Of a stretch of DNA of 64,000 nucleotides, positions 33,519 to 46,533 are shown one piece after another. Source of the DNA: Lantana camara (taxonomy: Eukaryota > Streptophyta > Magnoliopsida > Lamiales > Verbenaceae); the NCBI GenBank assembly GCA_037501455.1, contig CM074858.1:12946501-13010500 (forward strand), written 5' to 3'. The notes under the pieces are model-generated. The model searched no databases. It had not been told where the DNA came from and saw only the letters and a program-made list of their open reading frames with translations. The position numbers were made by a program, and so were the translations under genes. Every line of letters starts with the position of its first letter. Position 1 is the stretch's first letter.

Positions 33519-36500
33519 CTAAGGACGAGGCAAGCGCTCGCCTTGGAGCGTCTCCAGGGTGTAAGTGTTGTTAGCCCTGACCTGTATGATTTTGAATGGG
33601 CCTTCCAAGTTGGGGTCCAGTTTTCCCACATGCTTGGAGACTTCCACTTTCTTTAAGACCAAGTCTCCCAGCTGGAAAGTTCTTTCTTTGACACACTTGT
33701 TGTATTGTCGTGCCATAGTTGCTTTATATCTGTGCATTTTTGCCCACGCGTTATCTCTTCTTTCCTCCAATAGGTCCAACTCTAGGCTTCTACTGGCTTC
33801 GTTGTCCTGAGGCTCGAAGTAGGCTACACAAGCGGATTCGTGTGCGATTTCTGAGGGAATCATAGCTTCAGACCCGTAAACAAGGGCAAATGATGTTTCG
33901 CCTATTGCCGCTCGCGGGGTCGTGCGATAAGCCCATATAGCCCCTTGTAATGCTTCAGCCCATTCACTTTTCTTACTTTCCATCATGGTTTTCAAATGTC
34001 GGAGAATAGTCCTGTTGGTGACTTCATCTTGACCGTTGGCCTGAGGGTGACCTATAGAAGTGAAGCGCTGCTCAATTCCCAATTCCGAACACCATTCTCT
34101 GGTATCTATTGCAATAAACTGCGATCCATTATCTGAGATGAGCACCCTCGGGATTCCGTAACTACAAATGATATTTTTCCAGATGAAATCCCTTACAACC
34201 CTGAAAGTGATTTTCGCGACAGCTTCAGCCTCAGCCCACTTCGTAAAGTAATCTACGGCCAATATGACAAATTTCTTTTGTCCGACCGCCATTGGCAAAG
34301 GACCCACAATGTCTATAACCCATTGGTCAAAGGGTCATGAGACGTCTACGGGGACCATCTGGTCTGCTGGCAACTGAGGGACGTTTGAATGGAATTGATA
34401 TTTGGGACATCTTTTGGAGAATTCGAGGGCATGTTGTAGAATAGTAGGCCAATAGAATCCACTCCTTAGTATTTTCTTGGCAAGGACGCGTCCTCCTGAG
34501 TGATTCCCACAACTTCCTCCATGTACATGCTCAAGGGTCTCTTTGGCTTGCGAGGGTCTCAAACACCTCATTGGTGGGCCCTGGAATGACTTTTTGAAAA
34601 GTCTGCCTTCGTCATCCAAAGAGAAACGAGGGGCCTTATTTCGGACTTTCCGTGCCTCCACCTTGTCAGTGGGACAAACGCCATCCTTGATAAATCTCAC
34701 TATGTCATCGAGCCAACATGGCTCGTGTGGATCGATTATGGCTACCACTTGTTTGGTGACCCTCTCCTTTATCAATGTCTCCTCTGCTCTAAGGAACGTG
34801 ACAGAGCGCTCGCCAGTACCTTCCAATGCTGATACAAATTTCGATAGAGTATCAGCGCGCTCATTTTCTATCCGTGGGACCTGGAGTAGATGGAATTTCT
34901 TGAATTTCCCAATGATTTCTCTGGCCTTGCTCAAGTACTGCATCATGGTGGTTTCTCGAGCCTCATAAGTTCCTTTAATCTGGCTCGCAATCGATTGTGA
35001 ATCAACATAGGTGGCTATTCTAGAGGCTCCGCTTTGAAAAGCAATTTTCAACCCTTGCACGAGGCTTCATACTCTGCCTCGTTATTGGTAACCTGGAAAT
35101 CCAACCCGATCGCAAAGTCTATCTCAATTCCATTGGGGTCTCTAAGGGTTACCCCTGCTCCTCCCCCCTGAGAGGTTGAGGAACCATCCGTGTACAGGAC
35201 CCATAGACGTCGTTTTATGGAACAGCAGGTTCTAAACCAAAGCGTTCAACCAGCAAATCCGCTACAACATGCGCTTGTATGGCAGTTCTGGGCTCGAAAC
35301 TTAAGTCAAATTGGCTCTACTCAATGGCCCACTTTATCAGTCTTCCAGATACATCCGGCTTGGACAACACCAGCTTTAATGGCTGATTCGTGAGGACGGT
35401 TATTGAGTGTGCCTGGAAATAGGGCCTCAACCGTCGTGATACATTAATGAGGGCGAATGCGAATTTTTCAATTTCTAAAAATTTTCTCTCGGCCCCTTGA
35501 ATGTTTTGCTTAAATAATAAACAGACAAATGCTTACGCTCCCGTATGGTAGTTAGAACTGCGCTCGTTGCTTCTGTGGAAACAGAGAGGTACATGAACAA
35601 CCTTTCGCCCTCAAGGGGCTTTGTCAAGAGTGGAGCGCTCGAAAGATAAGCCTTCATGTCTTGTAATGCTTTCTCACACTCCTCAATCCAAACAAAATTT
35701 CGAGCATTGCGCAGAATTTTGAAGAAAGGAAGGTTCCTGTCTGCCGAGCGCGAGATAAACCTTTTTAAAGAAATGATTTTCCCTACCAACACATGTACTT
35801 CCCTGAGATTACGAGGGGATGGGATGTCTAAAATGCCTTGATTTTTTCCGGATTAGCCTCAATCCCTCTCTGGCTGACCATGTAGCCTAAGAATTTTTCT
35901 CCTCGCACTCCAAAAGTATATTTCGAAGGATTTAATTTCATCCCATGCTAGCGCAGAATGGTAAAAGTGCGTTTGAGATCCTCCAGGTGTGAGCCTTGAC
36001 GCTCGCTCTTAACAATCATATCATCGACGTACACTTCCATGGATCCTCCAATTTCTTTCTTAAACATTTTGTTAATGAGGCGCTGGTAAGTGGCCCCAGC
36101 GTTCTTGAGTCGAAAAGGCATGACCAAGAAGCAATATACACCCAAGTGGACAACAAACGAAGTTTTGGGGCGTTCTTCCGGGGCCATAAAGATTTGATAG
36201 TACCCTTGAAAGGCACCCATCATACTCATGAGTTCACAGCCTGCGGTTGAATCTACCAGCTGGTCTATACGGGGCAATAGGTAAGGATCCTTAGGACAAG
36301 CCTTGTTAAGATCAGTGAAGTCATTGCACATGCGCCACTTATTTGCGCTCTTGGGTACCAATACCACGTTACATAACCATACGGTATACAGTATTGGCTC
36401 GATGTACTGGGCCTCGAGAAGCTTGTTGACTTCCTCCTCAATAACTTTCTTCCGAAAACCGTGTACATCCCGATTTTTTTGCTTAATTGGCTTATATGAG

Positions 36501-36688
36501 GGGTCCACGTTGAGCCTGCAGACCATAACGGTCGGATCAATCCCAGTAAGGTCAGATGCTTTCCATTCAAAAACATCGATATTTTCCCGGAGGAAGTCGG
36601 TCATCATGATCTGCGAGGGTCTTCAGTGGTTTTATCCTTGTTTCCTGGTTCCAACTCAATAGTGAGAAACTTTTCCATGGGCTAGATC
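33519..36688 (-). pseudogene. gypsy pol: RT, RNase H and integrase, broken
   Basis: Minus strand, reading leftwards. RT at 36607-35948 has SANKWRMCNDFTDLNKACPKD and the catalytic VYVDDMIVKS; a stop near 35945 follows and the thumb/connection region continues to 35475. RNase H is at 35060-34750 (YVDSQSIASQIKGTYEARE). Next come the integrase zinc-binding segment (HGGSCGNHSGGR...CPKYQ, last Cys replaced by Tyr), a TGA near 34334, and the integrase core 34307-33519 with AVDYFTKW, SDNGSQF and NGQDEVTNR, so Asp, Asp and Glu are all kept. This order (RT, RH, IN) identifies Ty3/gypsy. Stops and frameshifts (near 36680, 35945, 35470-35060, 34334) prevent a polyprotein. Upstream it continues to the copia A insertion at 36831. 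Confidence 0.9.
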
Positions 36689-36831
36689 CGTATCTCTGGG
36701 CGAGGGAGCTCGAGCGCTCTTTTCTTCCCCATCAGTTGGCCATCACCAGTGGGTTCACTTATGCCATGCTCGTCTCCCTCAGACGAGGATTCACCAACCG
36801 TCCCTGGAGGGGCAGTCTCGAGGGTACCCTT

Positions 36832-38995
36832 TACTGGGATGCGGGCCCACAACAGTAGCAGTCCGGGACCACATTTTAAAAATTTTAATATAATACAAGT
36901 ATTAAAATATTTCTAAAACATTTTAATACAAAGCGGAAGACTTAGCCGGATCTACTCAAGTATATACATGCAATTGATAATAAATTTTAAATCACTTAAG
37001 CAGATAAATATCTAACATGCAATTAACACTTAAGAGCACATAATTTATCATGCTTAAAATAAAACAACTGTAAAATATTACCGTACTGCAAACATGGCTA
37101 TCAAACGGTATTTTTCCAGCTCATTGCCCTTTCTTGAGACCGGCAGAGCTTCCCTGCAATATCCCCAGGGACACCCTCGGAGTGTGGGCTCCGAAAGTAT
37201 TTCTCTAAATACTTAGAGAAAATAAACTTTAAACTAGAAAACCCTTTTCAGGGTTTAATCTCCCGAAATTAGGCGTTTTATATAAACACCTAATTAAAAT
37301 TAATTCCAAAATAAATCGGAATTAACTAGGAGAAATGGGATATGGTTTCAAAGCTATACCCTAGCCAAAACCTCTCCCAAAATGTTATGAGAAATGAGGG
37401 AGGGGATCAGCCTATTTATAGGCAAAAACCCGAGGGCAAAAAGGTCATTTTAAGCATAAGTAGAAGGGTATTTTGGTCATTTCGCACTGCCACTTGCAAA
37501 ATTGACGGAATTTGAGAGCACCATGTTGAAGCTCTCTTCTCCACGAATCCAACGCCGCCGGCCACGTGCCAATCGGAGTTGGCACGCGCCCTCACGCGTT
37601 CCACTCGCGGCTAGGGTCTAATCGCGACGTGGCGGATTCCTGTGCTGCCACGTGTCTGGGTCGGCCCTGTCCAGACCCGATTTCCGACCCTATCCGGATT
37701 CGACCCGAACCGTTGACCGACCCTGGCTCATTTGACTGACCCGGGCCGAACTCATCTGGGCCGTTCACGGGCGCTGATGTGGAAAGATCCTATCCGTCCA
37801 CGTGGCGCGCCACGGGGAGCCCGGTCAGCGCCACATGGGACCCGTCTGCTGACGTGACGTGCCACGTGGACTGCCACGTCAGCCAATTTTTTTTTTCTTT
37901 CTAAATATTAAAATTTTATTTTCTCCAAAATAAAATTCCGGACATTTCCAACTCTTTGGAACTTGATTTATTTTCTCAAAATAAATCCCTTGGCTATTTT
38001 CAAACACTTTGAAAAATCATTTCTCCTTCTCCTTTTTAATATTTTCTCTTTGGGTTTTCAATTGGGGCTTGCAGGGGGACCTGCATGACTAATTAATTTT
38101 AGCTCCAAACGGATTAATATATTTTCATCTCATGACAATAATTAATTACCGTTTAACAATATTTAATTCCACTAAATAAATATTGTTGCACTCTAAAATC
38201 AATTAAATTATTCACGAATTTCTCGATCTAGAATAATTTCGCATTTTACTCCTCCGTGTAGATATCCATGAAAAATAAATTGTAACTACTATCATTTATT
38301 TTTCATCTCTAATTTGAAATTTATTGATTCGCCTTAAGTTCAAATTCTCTGTATGTGAAACACATTCAACATACAACTTCGATGACGCATCACGCGAAAT
38401 GCTTTGGCCAAAGTCTTAATTCGAACTTTTGCAAATCTATTTCAAGGATATCTTTTACCTTCCAGCAAGGCCACAGATTCCTTGATCAATATAACTCTTT
38501 AGCGCATTTCATATAATCACCGAATCATACAAAGTATTTTGGCCACCCGTTACCGAGACCTCACTTCGAGAATGTTACAATGACTAACACTACATGCCTA
38601 AAGCCGAAATATTATCAGGATTAAGAGTACAATGCTTCCTGAGATTTTATTCATTTTAGATAGCAGTATAAAATGAATTAGTGGTCCAGTTCGATGTTTC
38701 CAATCCTATTGAAAATCATCAACGTGTTATAATTGGAATCACCATTCCCTATGACGAAAGACTAATCATCTTATATAACCACGTTATAGTCTTGATAAGA
38801 ACATATTCTTATCTTACCGACTAGAACTTTAATGACACGTGATTTTGGTATTCAAAGTCTTTTCCTATGAAACACATTTCATATAAGAATACCACCACAC
38901 GTCATTAATTATTAATATGTGAAATACTCGTTACTTGCTGTAAATTCAGTTTAATTAATTCAACAAATTGAATTTTCAGGGCACTATTCCCAACA
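36832..38995 (-). repeat. 3' LTR of copia A
   Basis: Minus strand from TGTTGGGAATAGTGCCC (38995) to CGCATCCCAGTA (36832), 2164 bp. The purine tract AAGTGGGAG (complement of 38998-39006) lies directly before it. Compared with the 5' LTR it lacks about 55 bp near 37107 and a GC-rich hairpin segment near 37600. Confidence 0.92.
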
Positions 38996-39000
38996 ATCTC

Positions 39001-42000
39001 CCACTTGCCCTAAATTCAATTTGGCTATACATCTAAGTCTTATTCCTTTCACATGAGTGTCAAAACTCATTTTGCACTCTTTCGCGCCAATACTTTAGTG
39101 AAGGAATCTATTAGACATTTCTCTGAGCCAACAACTAGGAAATCATGAATCCAATACATCTAACTGGTTGCTTCTCAAGCTACCATGTATTTGACTTCCA
39201 TGGCGGTGTAAGCAATACAAGTCTGCTTAACATTCTCCAATTAACAATTGCTCTTTCTAGAGTAAACACGTATTCTGATGTCAAACATCTAGAATACAAA
39301 TCAGATTGTAAATCCGAATCTGTGTACTTCTATTGAAATGAGCTCATCACTGTGGTAGACAAGCATATAATCTCAAGTCCTTCTCAAGTATTCCAATATA
39401 TGCTTTCACTACTACCCAATGTCAGACTCTAGGGTTTGACTAATATCTGCTGACTTAGACCTATTTCATAATAGACAGCTGGCCTTGTACATAATATGAC
39501 ATACATAAAGCTTCCGCTGCGGAACTCTAATAATGTCTTCTATCTCTTCAGTTGTCCTAAGACACTGATCCCGAGATAGATAAACTCCATATCTAAAAGG
39601 TAATGAACCTTTCTTGGAATTCATCATATTATACCTTGTCAGCATCTTATCTATATATGCTTCTTGTGATAAACCAATTTCCTTATTCCTATGATCACGA
39701 TAAAGGTCTGATCCTTGGAATAACATTGGTCTCACATAGGTCTTTTCTTGTCAAAATGATTTGACGTCCGAATCTTGACTACTTACAAAATTCTTGCATC
39801 ATTCCCAATGAGCAGAATATTAATTACGTACAAAGTGAAAAGGTTACAACGCTATTATGATGTCATTTTGTACACTCATGGTTCATCAGGCAATTATACA
39901 AATCCAAAGATTTTAAATTGCCTTATAATTCTGATGCTCCATAATCTAGACGCTTGCTTAAGATCATAAATCGATCTATCAAGCTTGCATTATATGTACC
40001 TGATTTTTTGCTATGAAGCCTTTTAGGTTATACCATGTATCTCTTCTTCTTGAAATTGCCCGTCCAAGGACATAGTCTTTACATCCATTTATCTAATCTC
40101 ATAATCGATAATGAGATAAAATGGAGAGGATAATGGACTTAAGCACTGTTATAGGCGAGAAGATCTCATAAATGATTTCTTCTTTCTGGGTAAAATCCCC
40201 TGCCATAAACTCTGCTTTAACATCTCTACTTTTGTCCATTTCTCCTTTTATCGTCTTGTAGAACCCAATTTTATCTAATAGGGTTTAATGCCTTCAGGCG
40301 CCTCTACAAGTTCAAGACTTTGTTAGAATACAGAGATTCTAACTTAGATTCCATGGATATTGACCAAACGGTCAGCGTCTATATCTTTTACAGCTTCATT
40401 ATACGTGACAGGATCAGATACATTAGATTCAACCACTTGGGTTAATCTTAGGTATCTTGTCAGGTGTCCTGATAATCCTCCCACTACAATGATGCTCTCG
40501 TGTACACGTCTATACATCACATGTTGTATTTGGTACATCACATGTATCTAATACATTTTCAATTATCATGGGTTTATGGAAATCAGTATCTAATACTGTT
40601 ATTTCTTTTAACACTAATTTGCTTCTACCCTTTTGTGGTTGTCTATGTAATTATCTTTGAAACATTCACAAACATCTTTTGTGATTTCTTAAATTACAAA
40701 ATATACCACCTCTCGTTCTTCTTAGGATAACCTTAGAACAAGTAAACCTTTGTTCTTTATTCTAACTTGTCAGGATCCATCCTTAACTCGTGGACCAGGC
40801 TACCTTAAATCCGAAGATAAAAGATACAGGATTTTCACCCTAGCTACAGATCCATCAGTGTTTTAGGAACTGACTTAGATAGAACTAGGTTTGTCGTTTT
40901 GTGTGCAAGACCCCCAAAACGAACTTCATAGGGTAGTATGACTCTTCATGAATCTTACCATCATTATCAGAGTTCTATTTCTCCTTTCTGCAATACATCT
41001 TTGCTAAGACGTATCTCATATATATAGTTGAGATCCAATCTCATTTGAGAAATTCTATTTAACTCTGAACTTAGATACTTATCACTACTTCGATCTAATC
41101 GATGTGCCTCGATATGTTTTCTAATTTGACTCTTTGACTTCAGTCTTATATTCTTTGTACTCTTCAACAATTACAGACTTAAGTCTCATCAAATAAACAT
41201 ATATGTATCTAGAGAAATCATTCAAATGAATGATGAAGTATGTAAAAACTTTCTCTTGCTTGAACATTCATAATATCATACGTTCGTATGAACCAACTCA
41301 AGCAAGTTCATGGCTTAATACCCTTTGTCTCCAAAAGGCTTCTTGGTCATTTTAACATTCTAAATAGGATTCGTAGATTGATACTATTTTTCAAGTCAAT
41401 AGGACTCAATGATCAGTCTTTGGATCCTATTCAGATTCAATTGACCAATAGATAGGTGCCACGTTGAAGTTTTTCCTCTTAGATGGTAAGTCAAGCTTCT
41501 TAATGTTAAACTTGAATTAGGGTTTTTATTGAGGTATAAAAGACCATCTTCTATTGTGCCAGAGCAAATAAACCTTTTATTTTGCTTAGCAGTAAACTTT
41601 TGTTCAAAACAAACAGTTAAACTATTAGTTATCAAATAACTCACAGAAATTAAATTTCTGTTTATATGGCACGTATAATATTAAAAACCCTATTGTCAAA
41701 ATACGACTTTATAGTCCTTACTGCTAATACAATTAGACTTGTATTATCCCCGAGCAGTAGTTGTGTGTTAGCCGTTTTTTTTTTCAAACTTTCTGGTTAG
41801 TTTGAATCTTCGCAACGACTTGCAAATATGATTAGTTGGTCTCAAGTTCACACACCAGGAGTCTGGTGAATTTCCAACTAAACATATTTTCAACTAGTAA
41901 GATATCTTCATATCTTATCTAAACGGCATAACAAACAGACAAACCAAGTATTTTGGATAATTTCCTTTTCCAATACCCGTTAACACCGAAATAGAAACAC

Positions 42001-43902
42001 TTTTCCATTATCGGATTTTACTTTCTATTTCTGAACCTTCGATTGGGAACTTTTCCTTTTCTTTCTTCCACTTACTGGGTTTCTAACCCGTGGATATTGA
42101 TGTCTGATTAAAGAGAACTTTTCCCTTAGTCTATATCACCCTTTCTGCCATATTGAGGTCATTCATTAGTTTTTTAAAAAAATTTATTTAAAATAATCTT
42201 GAACGTTCAAATGACTTAGGCAGAGAGTATAGGATTGTATCCTATCTGTTAAGATTGTCTCTTTAAGCACAGAGGCTTTCAATCTCGTTCAGATCAGTTA
42301 TCATATCCATAATATGATTCTGAACGAGTGATCCTTCAAACATCTTTAACTAACAACCTTTTCCGTGGCTCGTACCTTCGTACGATTCTGTTTCCAAAAC
42401 ATGTTCTTATCAGTAGACATCTCATGTGTCTGATGCTCAAGAACATTTAAAACAGATGTCAGGATATAAGACTAGCCAGATCATCACACTTGATCCATTT
42501 GGGATAAACGTTTTTCTAATTCTGACTGGTTGTAGTTTTTGAAATTTTCGAATAAGGTTCAGTGAGTACGTAAACTTTCGTGTCTGAACACGATGTCAAG
42601 ATTCATTTCCTAATCAGCATAGTTGAACCCTTAATAGCTTATTTCCTTATAGACATTCAGTTTGGAGTGGGCTAAGAGAGATCGTAATTATAAAACTGAA
42701 ATAAATAAATAAATGCAAGTTATGATTATGTATTTCACTTTCTTCTGCGTCCAACCAATAAATGAAATCCACGTAAGCATTTTGGTTTACACAATGGTGA
42801 CTTAACTAACTGCAGTTGACTTCCCGGAGGCGAGGTCGAAAACCGCTTAGAAAAGCAGGAACTATTCTTTATTAACATGTCATCTAGGTAACTCTTACCA
42901 AACAATGTTAATCCACCACGTCAACCCTTGGCCTCTAAGTAAATGTAACAGAGCTCCGAAGGGAGGTTAATACATTACTTAGTCAAGTGTGTACCATTAC
43001 CTAGAAGTCCGTACGAGTAAGTCAAGACACTCCAAAGAGGCGTGGTCGAGCTAACTTCCCCGTATTTCATTCTATCCGTAGAATTCTAATCTTGTATACC
43101 GCGAATATATACCCGCCGAAGGGAGTAGTATACATCCACTATACTATAGACGGGTAATGGAGTCCGTGAGAATCCAACTCTTTTCATCTCGCTCCCACTT
43201 GAATTTTTAAAAGGTGTGGATTATCTGTTGATTATCTTAATAATCACTTTTGGCGTCTTATTGTTGGAAGTGATTAATCTAATTAATACCCTCCCACTAG
43301 GATTACTAAATCATATTTAAAATGCTAATAATAATATTTTAAGGCAATTTAATAACTATTTATTAATTAGGCCGAAAAATATTAGTTCAATTTTGCATCG
43401 CGTCTAATCTCTATTAAACAATACTATTTAATCACATTAAATAAAATATGCATAATTGAAAATAACATAATATCTCATATTATCACGATCATGCCATAAA
43501 ATAAAATAATTAAGCATGATTTCATATAATTATCACATAATTATCATGCTTAAAATTTTAAATGACACAAAATAAATATGTCATAAATTAAATCAATTAA
43601 GCATGCTGGTATAATTATCACATAATTATCATGCTTAAAATAAATGGCATAAAGTAAACATGTTCTAAATAAATTATCTCATAATTTAAATCATGTTTGC
43701 TGATTCGGTAATTAACCAGGAAGATTATTGAAATCGATTCCCAAAAAATTACCATTCCACGTAAATTCCCAGGAAACACTGGAGGGGTCACAACGGTCCC
43801 ACTTAAAAACCAGCCTCCTTTGACAGAATTTACGTGCACAATATCAGATTTAAAATTATGCATCGTATACATCATATCAATGCATGTATATATCTAGAGC
43901 AC
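39001..43902 (-). pseudogene. copia A internal region, decayed gag-pol
   Basis: Only short in-frame pieces remain. They include the pre-integrase segment (41644-41396, STWHLSIGQLNLNRIQRL, with the HLxxGHxN pattern damaged), an integrase remnant (about 41350-40970) and the RT/RNase H region (39735-39466: GLSQEAYIDKMLTRYNM, FRYGVYLSRDQCLRTTEEIE). The RT catalytic site that should read YVDD before ILLIGND is replaced by an out-of-frame AATTAATATT (complement near 39815-39833). It has no capacity for its own transposition. Confidence 0.85.
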
Positions 43903-43915
43903 GGCTCTGATACCA
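43903..43915 (-). other. primer-binding site of copia A
   Basis: On the minus strand TGGTATCAGAGCC, the standard tRNA-iMet site, two bases inside the 5' LTR edge. Confidence 0.92.
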
Positions 43916-43917
43916 GT

Positions 43918-46169
43918 TGCTGGGATGCGGGCCCAGAACAGTAGCAGTCCGGGAACACATTTTAAAAATTTTAATATAATACAAGTATTAAAATATTTCT
44001 AAAACATTTTAATACAAAGCGAAAGACTTAGCCGGATCTACTCAAGTATATACATGCAATTGATAATAAATTTTAAATCACTTAAGCAGATAAATATCTA
44101 ACATGCAACTAACACTTAAGAACACATAATTTATCATGCTTAAAATAAAACAACTATAAAATATTACCGTACCGCAAACATGGCTATCTAACGTCTAGGT
44201 CTAGTGTAGAAAAAACCCGGATTTTGTTGGGTTAGCTTTTTGGTAGGAAAGACGGCATTTTTCCAGCTCCTTGCCCTTTCGTGAGACCGGCAGAGCTTCC
44301 CTGCAATATCCCCAGAGACACTCTCAGAGTATGGGCTCCGAAAGTATTTCTCTAAATACTTAGAGAAAATAAACTTTAAACTAGAAAACCCTTTTCAGGG
44401 TTTAATCTCCCGAAATTAGGCGTTTTATATAAACATCTAATTAAAATTAATTCCAAAATAAATCGGAATTAACTAGGAGAAATGGGGTATGGTTTCAAAG
44501 CTATGCTCTAACCAAAACCTCTCCCAAAATGTTATGAGAAATGAGGGAGCGGGTCAGCCTATTTATAAGCAAAAACCCGAGGGTAAAACGGTCATTTTAA
44601 GCATAAGTAGAAGGGTATTTTGGTCATTTCGCACTGCCACTTGCAAAATTGTCGGAATATGAGAGCACCATATTGAAGCTCTCTTCTCCACAAATCCAAC
44701 GCCGCCGGCCACGTGCCAATCGGAGTTGGCACGCGCCCTCACGCGCCGCCACAAGGCGGCGCGTGTATTCCACTCGCGGCTAGGGTTTAATCGCGACGTG
44801 GCGGATTCCTGTGCTGCCACGTGTCCGGGTCGGCCCTGTCCAGACCAGGTTTCCGACCCTATCCGGAATCGACCAGCACCGTTGACCGACCCTGGCCCGT
44901 TTGACTGACCCGGTCCGAACTCATCTGGGCCGTTCACGGGCGCTGACGCGGAGAGATCCTATCCGTCCACGTGGCACGCCACGCGGCGCCCGATCAGCGC
45001 CACCTGGGACCTGTCTGTTGACGTGGCGTGCCACGTCAGCTGCCACGTCAGCCAATTTTTTTTTTCTTTCTAAATATTAAAATTTTATTTTCTCCAAAAT
45101 AAAATTCCGGACATTTCCAACTCTTTGGAACTTGATTTATTTTCTCAAAATAAATCCCTTGGCTATTTTCAAACACTTTGAAAAATCATTTCTCCTTCTC
45201 CTTTTTAATATTTTCTCTTTGGGTTTTCAATTGGGGCTTGCAGGGGGACCTGCATGACTAATTAATTTTAGCTCCAAACGGATTAATATATTTTCATCTC
45301 ATGACAATAATTAATTACCGTTTAAAAATATTTAATTCCACTAAATAAATATTGTTGCATTCTAAAATCAATTAAATTATTCACGAATTTCTCGATCTAG
45401 AATAATTTCGCATTTTACTCCTCCGTGTAGATATCCATGAAAAATAAATTGTAACTACTATCATTTATTTTTCATCTCTAATTTGAAATTTATTGATTCG
45501 CCTTAAGTTCAAATTCTCTGTATGTGAAACACATTCAACATACAACTTCGGTGACGCATCACGCGAAGTGCTTTGGCCAAAGTCTTAATTCGAGCTTTTG
45601 CAAATCTATTTCAAGGATATCTTTTACCTTCCAGCAAGGCCACAGATTCCTCGATCAATATAACTCTTTAGCGCATTTCATATAATCACCGAATCATACA
45701 AAGTATTTTGGCCACCCGTTACCGAGACCTCACTTCGAGTATGTTACAGTGACTAACACTACATGCCTAAAGCCGAAATATTATCAGGATTAAGAGTACA
45801 ATGCTTCCTGAGATTTTATTCATTTTAGATAGCAGTATAAAATGAATTATCTCAGTGGTCCAGTTCGATGTTTCCAATCCTATTGAAAATCATCAACGTG
45901 TTATAATTGGAATCACCATTCCCTATGACGAAAGACTAATCATCTTATATAACCACGTTATAGTCTTGATAAGAACATATTCTTATCTTACCGACTAGAA
46001 CTTTAATGACACGTGATTTCGGTATTCAAAGTCTTTTCCTATGAAACACATTTCATATAAGAATACCACCACACGTCATTAATTATTAATATGTGAAATA
46101 CTCGTTACTTGCTGTAAATTCAGTTTAATTAATTCAACAAATTAAATTTTCAGGGCACTATTCCCAATA
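43918..46169 (-). repeat. 5' LTR of copia A
   Basis: Minus strand from TATTGGGAATAG (46169) to CGCATCCCAGCA (43918), 2252 bp. It is longer than the 3' LTR because it keeps a 55-bp segment at about 44192-44247 and the hairpin GCGCCGCCACAAGGCGGCGC (44744-44763). Confidence 0.92.
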
Positions 46170-46174
46170 CCCTT

Positions 46175-46528
46175 GCCGTTGGGATGTTTCTTTTTGTTCT
46201 TCTTCCTGTTCATCTTAGCCCTCTTGAGCATGGGACCATCCTCGTCCAGATTAGGGAAATCCACAGATTTCTTGGTGGATCCCATTTGGAACGCTTTCTC
46301 CGCTTTGGGCTTTTTAAGGGATATCATGTAACATTCCCAGGCCTCACAGACATTTCATAAAACTTCTTCGACACCCTCGGGGGTAGAAAATTTGATTTTC
46401 TGATGATACGTGGAGATAATTGCGTTAAGGGATCTCAATTTCCACCACCGCATAGGTAACCATGAGTGTTTTCCGCTGTGGGCCACGACCAAATGAGGTG
46501 GTACCATATTTACATCAAAAGCATAGAT
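46175..46528 (-). pseudogene. gypsy pol fragment stranded between two copias
   Basis: Region between protease and RT of the Tat-type gypsy. On the minus strand IYAFDVNMVPPH (about 46530-46495) and LNAIISTYHQKIKFSTPEGV (about 46425-46366) match the family's segment after the protease, followed by a Lys-rich linker (KMNRKKNKKKHPNGKG) that runs into the copia A junction. A short loss removed the usual NVILGRP part before LNA. The same frame continues at 36826 on the other side of copia A. Confidence 0.85.
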
Positions 46529-46533
46529 ACTAA

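Larger units (their letters stand above)
36832..46169 (-). mobile_element. copia element A (TSD CCCTT), inverted partner of B
   Basis: Flanked by the perfect duplication CCCTT (36827-36831 and 46170-46174). Two LTRs enclose a primer site complementary to tRNA-iMet and a decayed copia pol, all on the minus strand. Both outer ends read TA...TA where the family has TG...CA. It sits in the gypsy pol gene; the gypsy reading frame is open on both sides of the junction, so it interrupted coding sequence. 9338 bp. Confidence 0.94.
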
